Origin: CAZAQV01 sp964487255
GTDB lineage: Bacteria > Myxococcota_A > Polyangia > Polyangiales > CAZAQV01
Reading direction: 5' to 3'
Assembly: GCA_964487255.1 (NCBI GenBank)
Contig: CAZAQV010000028.1
Coordinates: 1 to 64,000 of the forward strand
DNA length: 64,000 nucleotides
Shown here: one piece after another, positions 41,280 to 50,957 of the stretch
How positions within the stretch are numbered: the stretch's first letter is position 1
How the letters are laid out: every line of letters begins with the position of its first letter
The notes under the pieces: model-generated
What the model saw: only the letters and a program-made list of their open reading frames with translations
Told to the model about the DNA's origin: nothing
The model's database searches: none
Position numbers and translations under genes: made by a program

Positions 41280-43373
41280 TTAGGCGGCTTTGACGTTGTT
41301 GCGGCCGGCGTGTTTGGCGGCGTAGAGCGCTTGATCGGCGGCCTCGAACAGGCCGTGCTCGCTGTCTGCATCGTTGGGGAAGCATGCGACACCGAGCGAG
41401 CAGGTTACCCGAAGCTCTCCGGAGTCCGATTGAAACACTTCGGATTCGAGCGCGGAGCGAACACGTTCCGCGACCAGGAGAGCGCCTTCAACATCGGTTT
41501 CTTCACACAGGATACAAAACTCTTCGCCACCAAAGCGCGCGACGATATCGGTGTCTCGCTTGAGTTCCTGCAAGAGGTAACCAAGACGCTTGATGACGAC
41601 GTCACCGGTGGCGTGACCGTAGGTGTCGTTGACCGATTTGAAGTGATCGATGTCGGTGACGACGAGCGACAAGTGTCGACCAAAGCGTTCCGCCGACTTC
41701 ATCTTGGCTTCCAGAGCTTCGAGGAACGCCCGCTTGTTGAGACAGCCGGTAAGCCCGTCGGTTGTCGCCATTTCCTCGAGGCGGCGCACGGCCATTGCAT
41801 TTGAGAGCGCGACCGCGAGCTGGTTGGCAAGTGCCATCAGCGATTGGCGTTTCGCTTCCCCAAAAACTTTGGCTGGACGTGCAGCCAGAACCAGCGTGCC
41901 TAGCGCGTTCTCTTGCGCGATGAGCGGCATGACCAAGGCTGAGCGCATATCGCGAAGGTTGCGGCGCTTGGTAAAAACGACTTGCTGACGCGAGTCAAAC
42001 TCGCCGCGATACGGCAGGTAGTGGCCATTCTTGACCGCCATCGCGACCAGGGAGTGGTTGGTCCGGAAAATGAGGTCCTCGAAGCGAGCAGCGCCTTCGC
42101 CCTCGACGTGCACGACGCTGTGCTTGTTGCTCTGTGGGTTGAAGAGCGTGACCGCACACAAGTCGAAGTCGGCGATTTCCCGAGCAGCCGATAGGGCCGC
42201 TTGGATGACCGCCTCCTCGGTCATTGCCGAGACCAGCGCTTCGGAACTTCGAAACAGAACGTCTTGTTCGCGGCGCGATCGTTCCAACTGAACGAATACG
42301 CGTTCGTTCTCGAGTGCTCTCACGACATTCTTCGCGGCGGTACAGAGCGCTGCGCTCTCGCCTTCCGTGAACTCGACTCCATTCTTACGATCCGCGCAAA
42401 GTGCTCCGATGACGCGACCGTGTTCATGAATAGGCACTCCCAGAAAGCTGCGTACGCCGTCCGGGGCGGCGTAGTAACAGAGACCCGAGAACCCGGCGCG
42501 CAGATTATGGAGGTTCATGATCGAGTCACGGGCGATGACGGCGCCCACCGCACCGGTCCCGACGGTGATCGCTCCACCCGCAATGCACTCGCTGTCGGTG
42601 GCAACTTCCACAACGCGAAGCTGCTCGCGTCGGTCATCGAGAAGCAGAATCACGCAGGTGTGAAGGTCCAGTGTCTGCTTGAGTAGCTCGAGTGAGTACG
42701 AGAGCGATGAACGTACTTCTTCGACGCTGGAGCGAAAGAGCGACTCGGTGCTACCACGACCCATCGGAGCAGAAACCAAGCGAAAGAGACGGGTCTCGTC
42801 GCGCAGCCGCTCTTCTTGAGCGGCGTTGCGTTGCTCGGCGTGCTTTCGAATACGCAGCACCTCGGCGCGCACGAAGAGTGCTCCGAGGCTGGCGAACACA
42901 CCAACAAAGACTGTGTGCATGACGAGTGCGCGCCAAGGCGACGGTTCCAACTCGAAGTAAGGGGCGGTCATTCGCAGCGCGACTTCAATGCCCATGCCGA
43001 GCGCGAGGGAGCATACGATGGCCCACGGGCGAAGAAAGACCGCGACCGTGGCGGCCGCAATGTACATCACGGGATAGAAGCTTGAGGTCTCGCCACCGGA
43101 CACTTGCACGACGCCTTGGGCCAAGGTCATTAGCAGCGCACCGAGTTCGAGGTCACGTGTCTTGAGGCGCGTCTCGCGGACCCGTCCGAATCGCCACCAT
43201 CCAAGAGCCGCGTAGACGGTCGTAAGTGAGGCACTGATCCACGGTCCGTGCTCGGGGTGTACGAGCAAGCGAGCGATGATGATGGCGCCAGCCAGTGCTG
43301 CGACGACCAAGCCGACGTAGCGACGGAGGAATCGTTTTGACTGCCAGATGAGCTGTGGAAGCAGAGCGGACAT
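41280..43373 (-). CDS. Diguanylate cyclase, membrane GAF-GAF-GGDEF
   Basis: About five membrane segments (residues 15-165, for example YVGLVVAALAGAIIIARLLV) precede two GAF-like regions (about 230-360 and 390-520, as in GTGAVGAVIARDSIMNL and SLVAMAVKNGHYLPYRGEF). The GGDEF domain (about 535-697) is intact: DGLTGCLNKRAFLEAL, active GGEEF in IVARFGGEEFCIL, and a RDTD inhibitory site exactly five residues upstream. It should make cyclic di-GMP with product feedback. Its start overlaps the stop of the upstream FtsB-like gene. Confidence 0.92.
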   Translation of the reverse strand: MSALLPQLIWQSKRFLRRYVGLVVAALAGAIIIARLLVHPEHGPWISASLTTVYAALGWWRFGRVRETRLKTRDLELGALLMTLAQGVVQVSGGETSSFYPVMYIAAATVAVFLRPWAIVCSLALGMGIEVALRMTAPYFELEPSPWRALVMHTVFVGVFASLGALFVRAEVLRIRKHAEQRNAAQEERLRDETRLFRLVSAPMGRGSTESLFRSSVEEVRSSLSYSLELLKQTLDLHTCVILLLDDRREQLRVVEVATDSECIAGGAITVGTGAVGAVIARDSIMNLHNLRAGFSGLCYYAAPDGVRSFLGVPIHEHGRVIGALCADRKNGVEFTEGESAALCTAAKNVVRALENERVFVQLERSRREQDVLFRSSEALVSAMTEEAVIQAALSAAREIADFDLCAVTLFNPQSNKHSVVHVEGEGAARFEDLIFRTNHSLVAMAVKNGHYLPYRGEFDSRQQVVFTKRRNLRDMRSALVMPLIAQENALGTLVLAARPAKVFGEAKRQSLMALANQLAVALSNAMAVRRLEEMATTDGLTGCLNKRAFLEALEAKMKSAERFGRHLSLVVTDIDHFKSVNDTYGHATGDVVIKRLGYLLQELKRDTDIVARFGGEEFCILCEETDVEGALLVAERVRSALESEVFQSDSGELRVTCSLGVACFPNDADSEHGLFEAADQALYAAKHAGRNNVKAA

Positions 43374-43681
43374 TAGAACTGAAACACAACCTCGTCTTTA
43401 CGAATCATCCCGAGCTCGTTCCGAGCGAGGCCTTCGATGGTTTCTGGGTCGGTTTTTAGGTCATCGATGTGTTTTTCCAGGTGCTTGATCTCGTCCCGCA
43501 ATCGCTCGTGCTCGACATGCAGCTCAAGCAGCTCTTGTCGTAGCGCCCTGACGCGCGGAAGACCCTCTTCTTCGGTGATTAGCAGTGGTACCGCGAGCGC
43601 TGTGAAAACGAGCAGGGCAAAGGGCATGAGCCACAGCGCGGCCCGTCGCTCAGCATTTCCGGCATTTTGACGCCCCTGCAT
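43373..43681 (-). CDS. ftsB: FtsB/DivIC-like septum formation initiator
   Basis: The 102-residue protein has one N-terminal membrane helix (ALWLMPFALLVFTALAVPLLI), a coiled-coil (RVRALRQELLELHVEHERLRDEIKHLEKHIDDL) and the family end TDPETIEGLARNELGMIRKDEVVFQF. FtsB-type proteins bridge FtsL and FtsQ in the divisome. AGGGTGAG before the ATG at 43681 supports this start; an ATG eight codons earlier exists. The stop overlaps the diguanylate cyclase start by one base (TAATG). Confidence 0.85.
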   Translation of the reverse strand: MQGRQNAGNAERRAALWLMPFALLVFTALAVPLLITEEEGLPRVRALRQELLELHVEHERLRDEIKHLEKHIDDLKTDPETIEGLARNELGMIRKDEVVFQF

Positions 43682-43710
43682 CTCACCCTTTTTGGCGTAA
43701 ATCACTCGAC

Positions 43711-43739
43711 TTGGTCAAAAGAATGGAGTTCGATATCTT
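43711..43739 (+). promoter_or_regulatory. Candidate promoter for hrcA
   Basis: TTGGTC (43711-43716) and TATCTT (43734-43739) are 17 bp apart. The -10 element ends 6 bp before the hrcA ATG at 43746, so the transcript would start at or next to the start codon and be leaderless. I see no CIRCE palindrome (TTAGCACTC/GAGTGCTAA) here. Confidence 0.35.
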
Positions 43740-43745
43740 TAGAGT

Positions 43746-44807
43746 ATGCGCGGCTTGGGTGTTGAGCTTAGTTATCGGGCCAGGCGCATTCTTTATTCGC
43801 TGGTAACCGAGTACATCGCGACCGGTACGCCGGTCGGGTCGCGCACACTCGTGCGCAAGTATCCGCTCAATATTTCCGCGGCAACCGCCCGGAACGAGCT
43901 CGCCGATCTTGAATCCGCGGGTCTCGTCACGCAACAGCACACGAGCTCCGGCCGCGTCCCTACCGAGAAGGGGTTTCGGGTGTTCGTCGATGCGCTTGTC
44001 CAGATGCGCGAGGTAACCGTTGATGAGCGCGATGCCATTGCGACACGGCTTCGAAATCTCGCACCCGGGAGGGACGATATCGTTCGTGAGACCGGCAAGT
44101 TGCTCTCGGAGATTACGGGCACCGCAGCGTTGATTGCGCCCCCACTCGTCCAGGCCCAACGGCTCGCACAGATTCGCTTCATACCGCTCCGCGAAGACGA
44201 GATCCTCGCGGTGATGGTCATGAAGGATGGGACGGTTCAAAACCGCGCCGTGCCACTCGAGCGGGGTATGCCTAGCGAAGAACTTGAGCGTATCCACAAC
44301 TACTTGGCCGAGCATGTTGAGGGACAGACGCTTGCGGGGTTGCGCGACACCTTGGCTCAACACGTCGAGGACGAACGCGGCGAGTACGTTCGCCTGCGTG
44401 CGGCAGCCCGAGAGATGGTCGACAAGGCCGCTTCTCAGATGCCCAGCGAGACCGTGGTGGTCATTGAAGGGCAGCGCGTACTTTTTGATCGACCCGAGTT
44501 CACGGATCCGGACAAGATTCGAACCTTCGTCCGAGCGTTCGAAGAGCGAGAGCACCTGCTTTCCTTGCTCGACCGCACGCTGCGGGCTGGAGGTGTTCAG
44601 GTATTGATCGGATCCGAAGCCGACATCGAGAACCTCGACGATATCAGTGTGATTGCCACGAAGTACCAGGGTGACGGTGCGGCGGGTTCGGTGGGACTGA
44701 TCGGCCCCGCGCGCGTCGACTACGGCAAACTCGTTCCGCTCGTCGAGTTTACCGCCAGGATGATTTCCGAGGTCCTCGACCCCCGCGATGACGGCGAAAA
44801 CAGCTAG
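43746..44807 (+). CDS. hrcA: Heat-inducible transcription repressor HrcA
   Basis: HrcA represses chaperone genes by binding CIRCE and is helped to fold by GroEL. The 353 residues have the winged-helix start ELSYRARRILYSLVTEYIATGTPVGSRTLVRKY, with SAATARNELADLESAGL and HTSSGRVPTEKGFRVFVD. The C-terminal part has VLIGSEADIENLDDISVIATKY and GPARVDYGKLVPLVEF. It is followed by grpE and dnaK, a common heat-shock order. Confidence 0.95.
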   Translation: MRGLGVELSYRARRILYSLVTEYIATGTPVGSRTLVRKYPLNISAATARNELADLESAGLVTQQHTSSGRVPTEKGFRVFVDALVQMREVTVDERDAIATRLRNLAPGRDDIVRETGKLLSEITGTAALIAPPLVQAQRLAQIRFIPLREDEILAVMVMKDGTVQNRAVPLERGMPSEELERIHNYLAEHVEGQTLAGLRDTLAQHVEDERGEYVRLRAAAREMVDKAASQMPSETVVVIEGQRVLFDRPEFTDPDKIRTFVRAFEEREHLLSLLDRTLRAGGVQVLIGSEADIENLDDISVIATKYQGDGAAGSVGLIGPARVDYGKLVPLVEFTARMISEVLDPRDDGENS

Positions 44808-44834
44808 TTTTTTTGTGAGTCAAAGGGCGGCCGT

Positions 44835-44908
44835 GATGAGCGCTCTTTGCGAGAACCCGGTTTGCTAGATGCAAATCGTTGGTTGGCAGCAAAGGCTAGC
44901 GAAGAACC
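44835..44908 (+). repeat. Hairpin repeat copy 8, between hrcA and grpE
   Basis: The unit starts GATGAGCGCTCTTTGCGAG, has a hairpin at 44858-44878 (CGGTTTGC/GCAAATCG with one G-T pair, loop TAGAT) and ends GGCTAGCGAAGAACC at 44894-44908. Reverse-complemented, it aligns with 60555-60640 inside the giant ORF, about 80 percent identical by eye over 85 bp. It fills the gap between hrcA and grpE. Confidence 0.8.
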
Positions 44909-44932
44909 ATCGATTGGGCGTATCTTTTGGCC

Positions 44933-45565
44933 GTGGAAGAGCCCAATCCTTCGGAAAAAGATCAATCGCCGGAAGCCGAAGGCGAACAAGAGTCGCTTGC
45001 ACCCGAGTCGACTCAGGTTGACGCCAATCCAATCAACGAGCTTGAGGCAGAGCGGGATAAACTTAAAGATCAACTGCTGCGAACCGCCGCGGACTATGAC
45101 AACTTTCGCAAACGCTCCAAGCGGGAGTTGGCGGATGCCATTCGCCGCGTGCGCGAGGATGTGCTTCGCGAGATTCTTCCAATTGCCGATAACCTGCAGC
45201 GTGCAGCAGAAGCGGTGACCTCGGCCAAGGACGTGAAATCCGTCGCCGAGGGGGTCGCCATGGTTAAGTTGCAACTCGACGAGATTATCGGGCGCTTTGG
45301 CATCGAGCGTTTCGAATCGGTGGGTCATCCTTTCGACCCCAACATTCATGACGCGGTTCAGCGTCAGCCCACGTCAGAGCACCCGCCCGGCACTGTCGTG
45401 GCTGAGATGATGCCCGGCTACGTGATGGGAGAGCGATTGCTGCGCGCCGCGATGGTGGTCGTTGCTGCTCCCCCCGTGCAAGACGAGTCCGATCACGATA
45501 GCGCCGAGGATGACGGGCAGACCTTGGTCGATCGCAAGAAAGATTCAGAGTCGGAAGAGTCGTAA
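44933..45565 (+). CDS. grpE: Nucleotide exchange factor GrpE
   Basis: GrpE releases ADP from DnaK. The protein has an acidic, disordered start, a long coiled-coil (LEAERDKLKDQLLRTAADYDNFRKRSKRELADAIRRV), then LPIADNLQRAAEA and the beta-domain (FESVGHPFDPNIHDAVQRQP, GTVVAEMMPGYVMGERLLRAAMV). Start is taken as GTG at 44933 (210 residues); a TTG two codons earlier is possible. The stop is adjacent to the dnaK start. Confidence 0.95.
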   Translation: MEEPNPSEKDQSPEAEGEQESLAPESTQVDANPINELEAERDKLKDQLLRTAADYDNFRKRSKRELADAIRRVREDVLREILPIADNLQRAAEAVTSAKDVKSVAEGVAMVKLQLDEIIGRFGIERFESVGHPFDPNIHDAVQRQPTSEHPPGTVVAEMMPGYVMGERLLRAAMVVVAAPPVQDESDHDSAEDDGQTLVDRKKDSESEES

Positions 45566-47374
45566 ATGGGCAAGACCATCGGAATCGACCTTGGAACGAC
45601 CAATAGTTGCGTTGCTTTCGTCGATCGTGACGAGGTGGTTGTGATCCCCAACGCCGAGGGAAGTCGCACGACGCCTTCGGTGGTTTGCTTCACCAAAGAC
45701 GGCTCTCGCCAGGTTGGTTCGGTGGCGAAACGACAAGCGGTCACAAATGCAGAGCAGACCGTTTTCGCTGTCAAACGACTGATGGGACAGCGCTTCGATG
45801 ACCAGGATGCTGTGCGTCATCGCAAGCTCGTTCCGTATGACGTCGTCGAGGCGGACAACGGCGACGCTTGGGTGAGGGTGGCTGGACGAGACATCTCACC
45901 TCCCGAGGTTTCCGCCATGATCCTCGAGCAAATGAAGGACATCGCGGAAAGCTATCTCGGCGAGGAAGTACAACACGCAGTCATCACGGTACCGGCCTAT
46001 TTCAATGATGCGCAGCGTCAGGCTACACGTGACGCGGGCCGCATCGCCGGACTCGACGTCAAGCGCATCATCAATGAGCCCACGGCGGCTGCCGTCGCCT
46101 ACGGGTTTGAGCAGGAGAGCGGCACACAGACGATCATCGTCTACGACCTTGGTGGCGGCACGTTCGATGTGTCGGTTCTGCAGATCTCCGATGGTGTCTT
46201 TACTGTAAAAGCGACCGCGGGTGACACGCATCTCGGCGGTGAAGACTTTGACAACGTTTTGGTTGAGCACCTTGCGGATAACTTCGAGGACAACACCGGG
46301 ATCGATCTGCGTCAAGACCGCGTGTCGCTCCAGCGCCTCAAAGAGCAAGCCGAGAAGGCCAAACATGAGCTCTCAAGTGCGCGGCAAACGCAAGTCAATC
46401 TTCCCTTCATCGCCACCAAAGATGGTGAACCGGTTCACCTGCAGCTCGACGTCAAACGCTCGGAGCTAGAGATCATCTGCTCGGAGCTCGTCGAGCGTAC
46501 GCTCAGTCCGTGTCGCCAAGCCATGACCGACGCCGGCATCACCACACAGCACATCGATGAGGTGATCTTGGTCGGTGGGCAGACCCGCATGCCACTGGTG
46601 CAGCGACGGGTGGAAGAGTTCTTTGAGAAAGGACCCAACCGTCAGGTCAATCCGGACGAGGTTGTGGCGGTGGGCGCCGCCATCCAAGCTGCGGCTCTTG
46701 CCGGCGAGGTGGACGAGGTTCTGCTTCTCGATGTGACGCCACTCAGTCTCGGCGTCGAGACGGGCGGTGGCGTATTCACACGTCTGATTGAGCGTAATAC
46801 AACCGTCCCGACGCGCGCCTCAGAAATATTCACGACAAGCATCGACAACCAACCCTTCGTTCCTATCCACGTTTTGCAAGGTGAGCGCGAGATGGCGGCA
46901 GACAACAAGTCGCTAGCGCGTTTTGAGTTGTCACCGATTCCTCCTGCCCCACGCGGCGTCCCGCAGATCGAAGTGTCGTTCGATATCGATGCCAATGGCA
47001 TCGTAAACGTGAGCGCGAAAGACATGGGCACCGGCAAAGAGCAGCGGGTGCAGGTGACGGCTTCGAGCGGCTTGAGCGAGGACCAGATCAATGCTCTCGT
47101 CAGCGAGGCCGAGAAGTTCCGACAAGGCGATGAGCTTCGGAGAGAGCTCGCCGAACTCAAGAACACCGCTGAGACCCTTCTTTACACGAGCGGGAAGGCC
47201 GTCGAAGAGTGTCGTGAGGCGGTGCCCGCGGAGATCGTCGAAGAAGTTGAGCGCGATATGAAAGAGCTGCGCGGCTTGGTCGATGGGGCAGGAGACGCCA
47301 TCGCGATACGCGAATCGCTGCAACGACTGGAGCTCAGCGCGTACAAGATCGCCGAGCACATGTACGCCAGCTAA
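45566..47374 (+). CDS. dnaK: Chaperone DnaK (Hsp70)
   Basis: The 602-residue protein begins MGKTIGIDLGTTNSCVAFVD. It has GEEVQHAVITVPAYFNDAQRQATRDAGRIAGL, IVYDLGGGTFDVSVL and ILVGGQTRMPLVQ in the ATPase domain. The substrate-binding part has DVTPLSLGVETGGGVFTRLIERNTTVP and the C-terminal lid. It lacks the long Gly-rich or acidic tail of E. coli DnaK (638). It is directly coupled to grpE and converges on hemW. Confidence 0.98.
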   Translation: MGKTIGIDLGTTNSCVAFVDRDEVVVIPNAEGSRTTPSVVCFTKDGSRQVGSVAKRQAVTNAEQTVFAVKRLMGQRFDDQDAVRHRKLVPYDVVEADNGDAWVRVAGRDISPPEVSAMILEQMKDIAESYLGEEVQHAVITVPAYFNDAQRQATRDAGRIAGLDVKRIINEPTAAAVAYGFEQESGTQTIIVYDLGGGTFDVSVLQISDGVFTVKATAGDTHLGGEDFDNVLVEHLADNFEDNTGIDLRQDRVSLQRLKEQAEKAKHELSSARQTQVNLPFIATKDGEPVHLQLDVKRSELEIICSELVERTLSPCRQAMTDAGITTQHIDEVILVGGQTRMPLVQRRVEEFFEKGPNRQVNPDEVVAVGAAIQAAALAGEVDEVLLLDVTPLSLGVETGGGVFTRLIERNTTVPTRASEIFTTSIDNQPFVPIHVLQGEREMAADNKSLARFELSPIPPAPRGVPQIEVSFDIDANGIVNVSAKDMGTGKEQRVQVTASSGLSEDQINALVSEAEKFRQGDELRRELAELKNTAETLLYTSGKAVEECREAVPAEIVEEVERDMKELRGLVDGAGDAIAIRESLQRLELSAYKIAEHMYAS

Positions 47375-47388
47375 CGGCCCTTCGCCTT

Positions 47389-48564
47389 TTAGAAAAAGTG
47401 CAGTACGATGCTGTCGAGACGAAACCAGTGAGACGGGGGCACTCTCATGGTACTGCCTTCGAGTTCCAACCGGCCCTCGGCCTGCAATTTTGAAACAATA
47501 TCTTTGAATTCGCGTGCTATTTCGACGCCTGTTGTGGTTTCGACAGAGTCCATGTCGACACCGGTCCGAGTCCGCAGGCCGAGCATGATGGCCTCTCGGC
47601 ACTGCGTGAGAGAGTCCAGTGTTTCATGTTCGTCCGCAAGCTCCTTGAGCGTACCGTCTGATTCGATACGAGATAGGTAGTTTTCCGGCGTCACGGCGTT
47701 CTTGCTTCGCGACCGTGTTTCGTTCTGATCGAAGGCACCGACGGCTGCAGCACCGAGGCCGAGATAGGCCTTCCCCTGCCAATAACCCATGTTGTGCACC
47801 GACTCTGCACCGGGTCGAGAGAAGTTCGACACCTCGTAGTGGACAAAACCTTGGTCAGCCAAGTGCTCACGTAGGCGCTCGTAGAGGTCGGCGTAGAGCT
47901 CGTCACGACTCACGCGCAGCAGGCCTTTTTTGTGTCGAAGTCCAAATTGCGTACCCGGTTCGATGGTCAACGCGTAGGTGGAGAGATGCTCTACCCCCAA
48001 GTCGATGAGTTGGCTCGCATCGTCCCGCAAATCTTCCCAGCGGTGGCCCGGCATGCCGAAGATGAGATCGGCACTGACGCGTCCGCAGCGCTTGACAGCG
48101 GAGCGAACGGCGTCGAGGGCACGCGAGCGGTCATGGAGTCGTCCCAAGAACTTGAGCTGCTCGTCCTGTAGCGATTGAACCCCGATCGACATACGATTGA
48201 TGCCCGCGTTGAGGAGGGCATCGATTGCGCTGTCGTCGAGAGAATGGGGGTTACATTCGATGGTTCGCTCGATGTCCTGACCTCCGCCCAGCGCGCTGAC
48301 GACGCGTGCGAGCTCTGCGGGCGCCCACAGCGATGGGGTCCCTCCGCCGAAGAAAACCGAGTGAAGCGGACGGCCCAGCTGACCCGCTGCCCGACGCAGC
48401 TTGACCTCGCGTACGACCGCATTCGTGTAGCGGGTTTGCGGGATGTTTTGTGGTTCCTCCGCGCGCGTCGCGAAGTCACAGTACGGGCAACGACGCTCGC
48501 ACCACGGAAAATGCACATAGGCCCCGACCGTTTCCGAGCCCTGTCTCAATTCTGGACTGTCCAC
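47389..48564 (-). CDS. hemW: Heme chaperone HemW-like radical SAM protein
   Basis: The 391 residues have the cluster motif CERRCPYC in YVHFPWCERRCPYCDFAT, without the extra Cys of true HemN. SVFFGGGTPSLW, ECNPHSLD, GINRMSIGVQSL and the HNMGYWQGKAYLGLGAAAVG segment place it in the HemW group, which binds heme for transfer and does not oxidise coproporphyrinogen. Start is GTG, inside a short palindrome. It is the second gene after orn. Confidence 0.9.
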   Translation of the reverse strand: MDSPELRQGSETVGAYVHFPWCERRCPYCDFATRAEEPQNIPQTRYTNAVVREVKLRRAAGQLGRPLHSVFFGGGTPSLWAPAELARVVSALGGGQDIERTIECNPHSLDDSAIDALLNAGINRMSIGVQSLQDEQLKFLGRLHDRSRALDAVRSAVKRCGRVSADLIFGMPGHRWEDLRDDASQLIDLGVEHLSTYALTIEPGTQFGLRHKKGLLRVSRDELYADLYERLREHLADQGFVHYEVSNFSRPGAESVHNMGYWQGKAYLGLGAAAVGAFDQNETRSRSKNAVTPENYLSRIESDGTLKELADEHETLDSLTQCREAIMLGLRTRTGVDMDSVETTTGVEIAREFKDIVSKLQAEGRLELEGSTMRVPPSHWFRLDSIVLHFF

Positions 48565-48571
48565 AATTGAG
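48555..48571. repeat. Second solo motif, overlapping the hemW start
   Basis: GACTGTCCACAATTGAG matches 38985-39001 at 14 of 17 positions. It lies inside an inverted repeat (TCTCAATT at 48544-48551, AATTGAGA at 48565-48572) and covers the hemW GTG start. Confidence 0.4.
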
Positions 48572-48579
48572 ATGTGAGG

Positions 48580-49131
48580 CTAGGAGGCATCATTGCGGAA
48601 TGCGGCTTCGCGGTAGTACTGCAGTTCGCGCAGGCTTTCTTTGATGTCGTCCATCGCGCGGTGGCCTTCGCTCTTGGCCGGTTGTTTGTAGTGCACCTTG
48701 GGCATCCAGCGCCGGACCAGCTCCTTGATGGAGCTGACGTCAATGATGCGGTAGTGGAGGTATGCTTCGACGCGCGGCATGTATTTCTGCAAGAAGCGTT
48801 TGTCTTGGTGGATCGAGTTTCCAGCCAGCGGCGCTGTACGCGCGCTGCAGTGTGCGGCGATAAACTCGAGCACCTGGCTTTCAGCGTCGGCTTCGGAAAC
48901 GGTGGACGCTCGGACTTGCTCTGTGAGGCCACTCTTTGCATGGTGCTCGGTGTTCCACTCGTCCATCGCCGCGAGCAGTTCGTCGGACTGGTGAATGACA
49001 AGGTTTGGCCCTTCGGCGATCACGTTGAGGTCGCCGTCGCTAATCAGCACCGCGATCTCGATAATGCGTTCCTTCTCTGGGTCCAGCCCCGTCATCTCGA
49101 GGTCCATCCAGACGATTGCGTCTTTCGCCAT
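48580..49131 (-). CDS. orn: Oligoribonuclease
   Basis: Orn degrades 2-5 nt RNAs, including pGpG from cyclic di-GMP turnover. This 183-residue DEDDh nuclease has IVWMDLEMTGLDPEKERIIEIAV, LAGNSIHQDKRFLQKYMPRVE, IIDVSSIKELVRRW and the final SEGHRAMDDIKESLRELQYYR with the catalytic His/Asp. It is the first gene of the orn-hemW pair, divergent from dnaJ. Confidence 0.97.
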   Translation of the reverse strand: MAKDAIVWMDLEMTGLDPEKERIIEIAVLISDGDLNVIAEGPNLVIHQSDELLAAMDEWNTEHHAKSGLTEQVRASTVSEADAESQVLEFIAAHCSARTAPLAGNSIHQDKRFLQKYMPRVEAYLHYRIIDVSSIKELVRRWMPKVHYKQPAKSEGHRAMDDIKESLRELQYYREAAFRNDAS

Positions 49132-49212
49132 GCGGGCAGGTTGCCATGCCAGGCACCCGGAATGCCACAGTGGGTCTTGACGTACCCGGTCTGCGACTTA
49201 TGTTGCCCGGCG

Positions 49213-50286
<1,074 letters not shown>

Positions 50287-50289
50287 GGC

Positions 50290-50901
50290 CTAGAACGCGA
50301 TCCCAATGGCGAGCCTGAATAGCGGCTCTGCACCGCGGATCTCGTCGTCGATGGCCCGTTCTCGTTCGCTCTCTTCAAAGTCTGGATCGTCTGGCTCCGA
50401 CAGCCGCTCCCCAAAGGGCAGCGTTGCGCGAAACCCTCCTCCGATCGCGAGTGTCACGACTTTTGTGACCTGCCAGGTCCAACTTAGGTCTGCTTCGGTC
50501 CAATAGGCGATCTGCCAATATCGATTCTCTCCACCGCCAAACAAGAGGGTACCGAGCCGGAAACCTACACTGGGACCAAACGGTGCCCGCTCGAATGCGA
50601 AGCGAATACCCAACCCGCCACCTGTTGCGCTCACCTTGGTGTCCCGAGGAATGTCCCACCAAAGTCCTTTGAAGAACATGGAATCGATATTCATCGTCAG
50701 CGAGAACCTGTCGCTGAACGCGTACTCGTACTCTACCCGCAAGGCTGCGTTCGGGAGTATCCATTGCACGCTCAGAATATCGAGACGCGGTTCCTCACGG
50801 TTGACCGAGCTGGAGCTGGTGGCTTGGTCATCCCGGGCAAACACCTCATTTGTAAGGGGCAAAAGAACAAAAACGAAAGTGAAAAAGGCAATTCTAATCA
50901 T
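50290..50901 (-). CDS. Outer-membrane beta-barrel protein, uncharacterised
   Basis: From the ATG at 50901 the 203-residue product has a signal peptide (MIRIAFFTFVFVLLPLTNEV ending FA-R) and alternating strands typical of an 8-strand barrel (ALRVEYEYAFSDRFSLTMNI, GPSVGFRLGTLLFGG, WTWQVTKVVTLAIGGGFRA), ending in FRLAIGIAF with a terminal Phe. An acidic loop (EPDDPDFEESERERAIDDE) precedes the last strand. It converges on dnaJ with 3 bp between stops. Confidence 0.65.
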   Translation of the reverse strand: MIRIAFFTFVFVLLPLTNEVFARDDQATSSSSVNREEPRLDILSVQWILPNAALRVEYEYAFSDRFSLTMNIDSMFFKGLWWDIPRDTKVSATGGGLGIRFAFERAPFGPSVGFRLGTLLFGGGENRYWQIAYWTEADLSWTWQVTKVVTLAIGGGFRATLPFGERLSEPDDPDFEESERERAIDDEIRGAEPLFRLAIGIAF

Positions 50902-50957
50902 ATCGCCTAGACTACCGACAATGGGCTGGGGCATTCAAGGGAACTCCCCCTCCGTCA

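Noticed and set aside
43682..43745. CIRCE operator upstream of hrcA
   Set aside because: Only ACTC...GAGT with 17 bases between them is present; spacing and arms do not fit the CIRCE consensus.
48574..49212. Upstream extension of the dnaJ frame by 213 codons
   Set aside because: It runs antisense through orn; the J-domain at 49213 begins exactly as in other DnaJ proteins.
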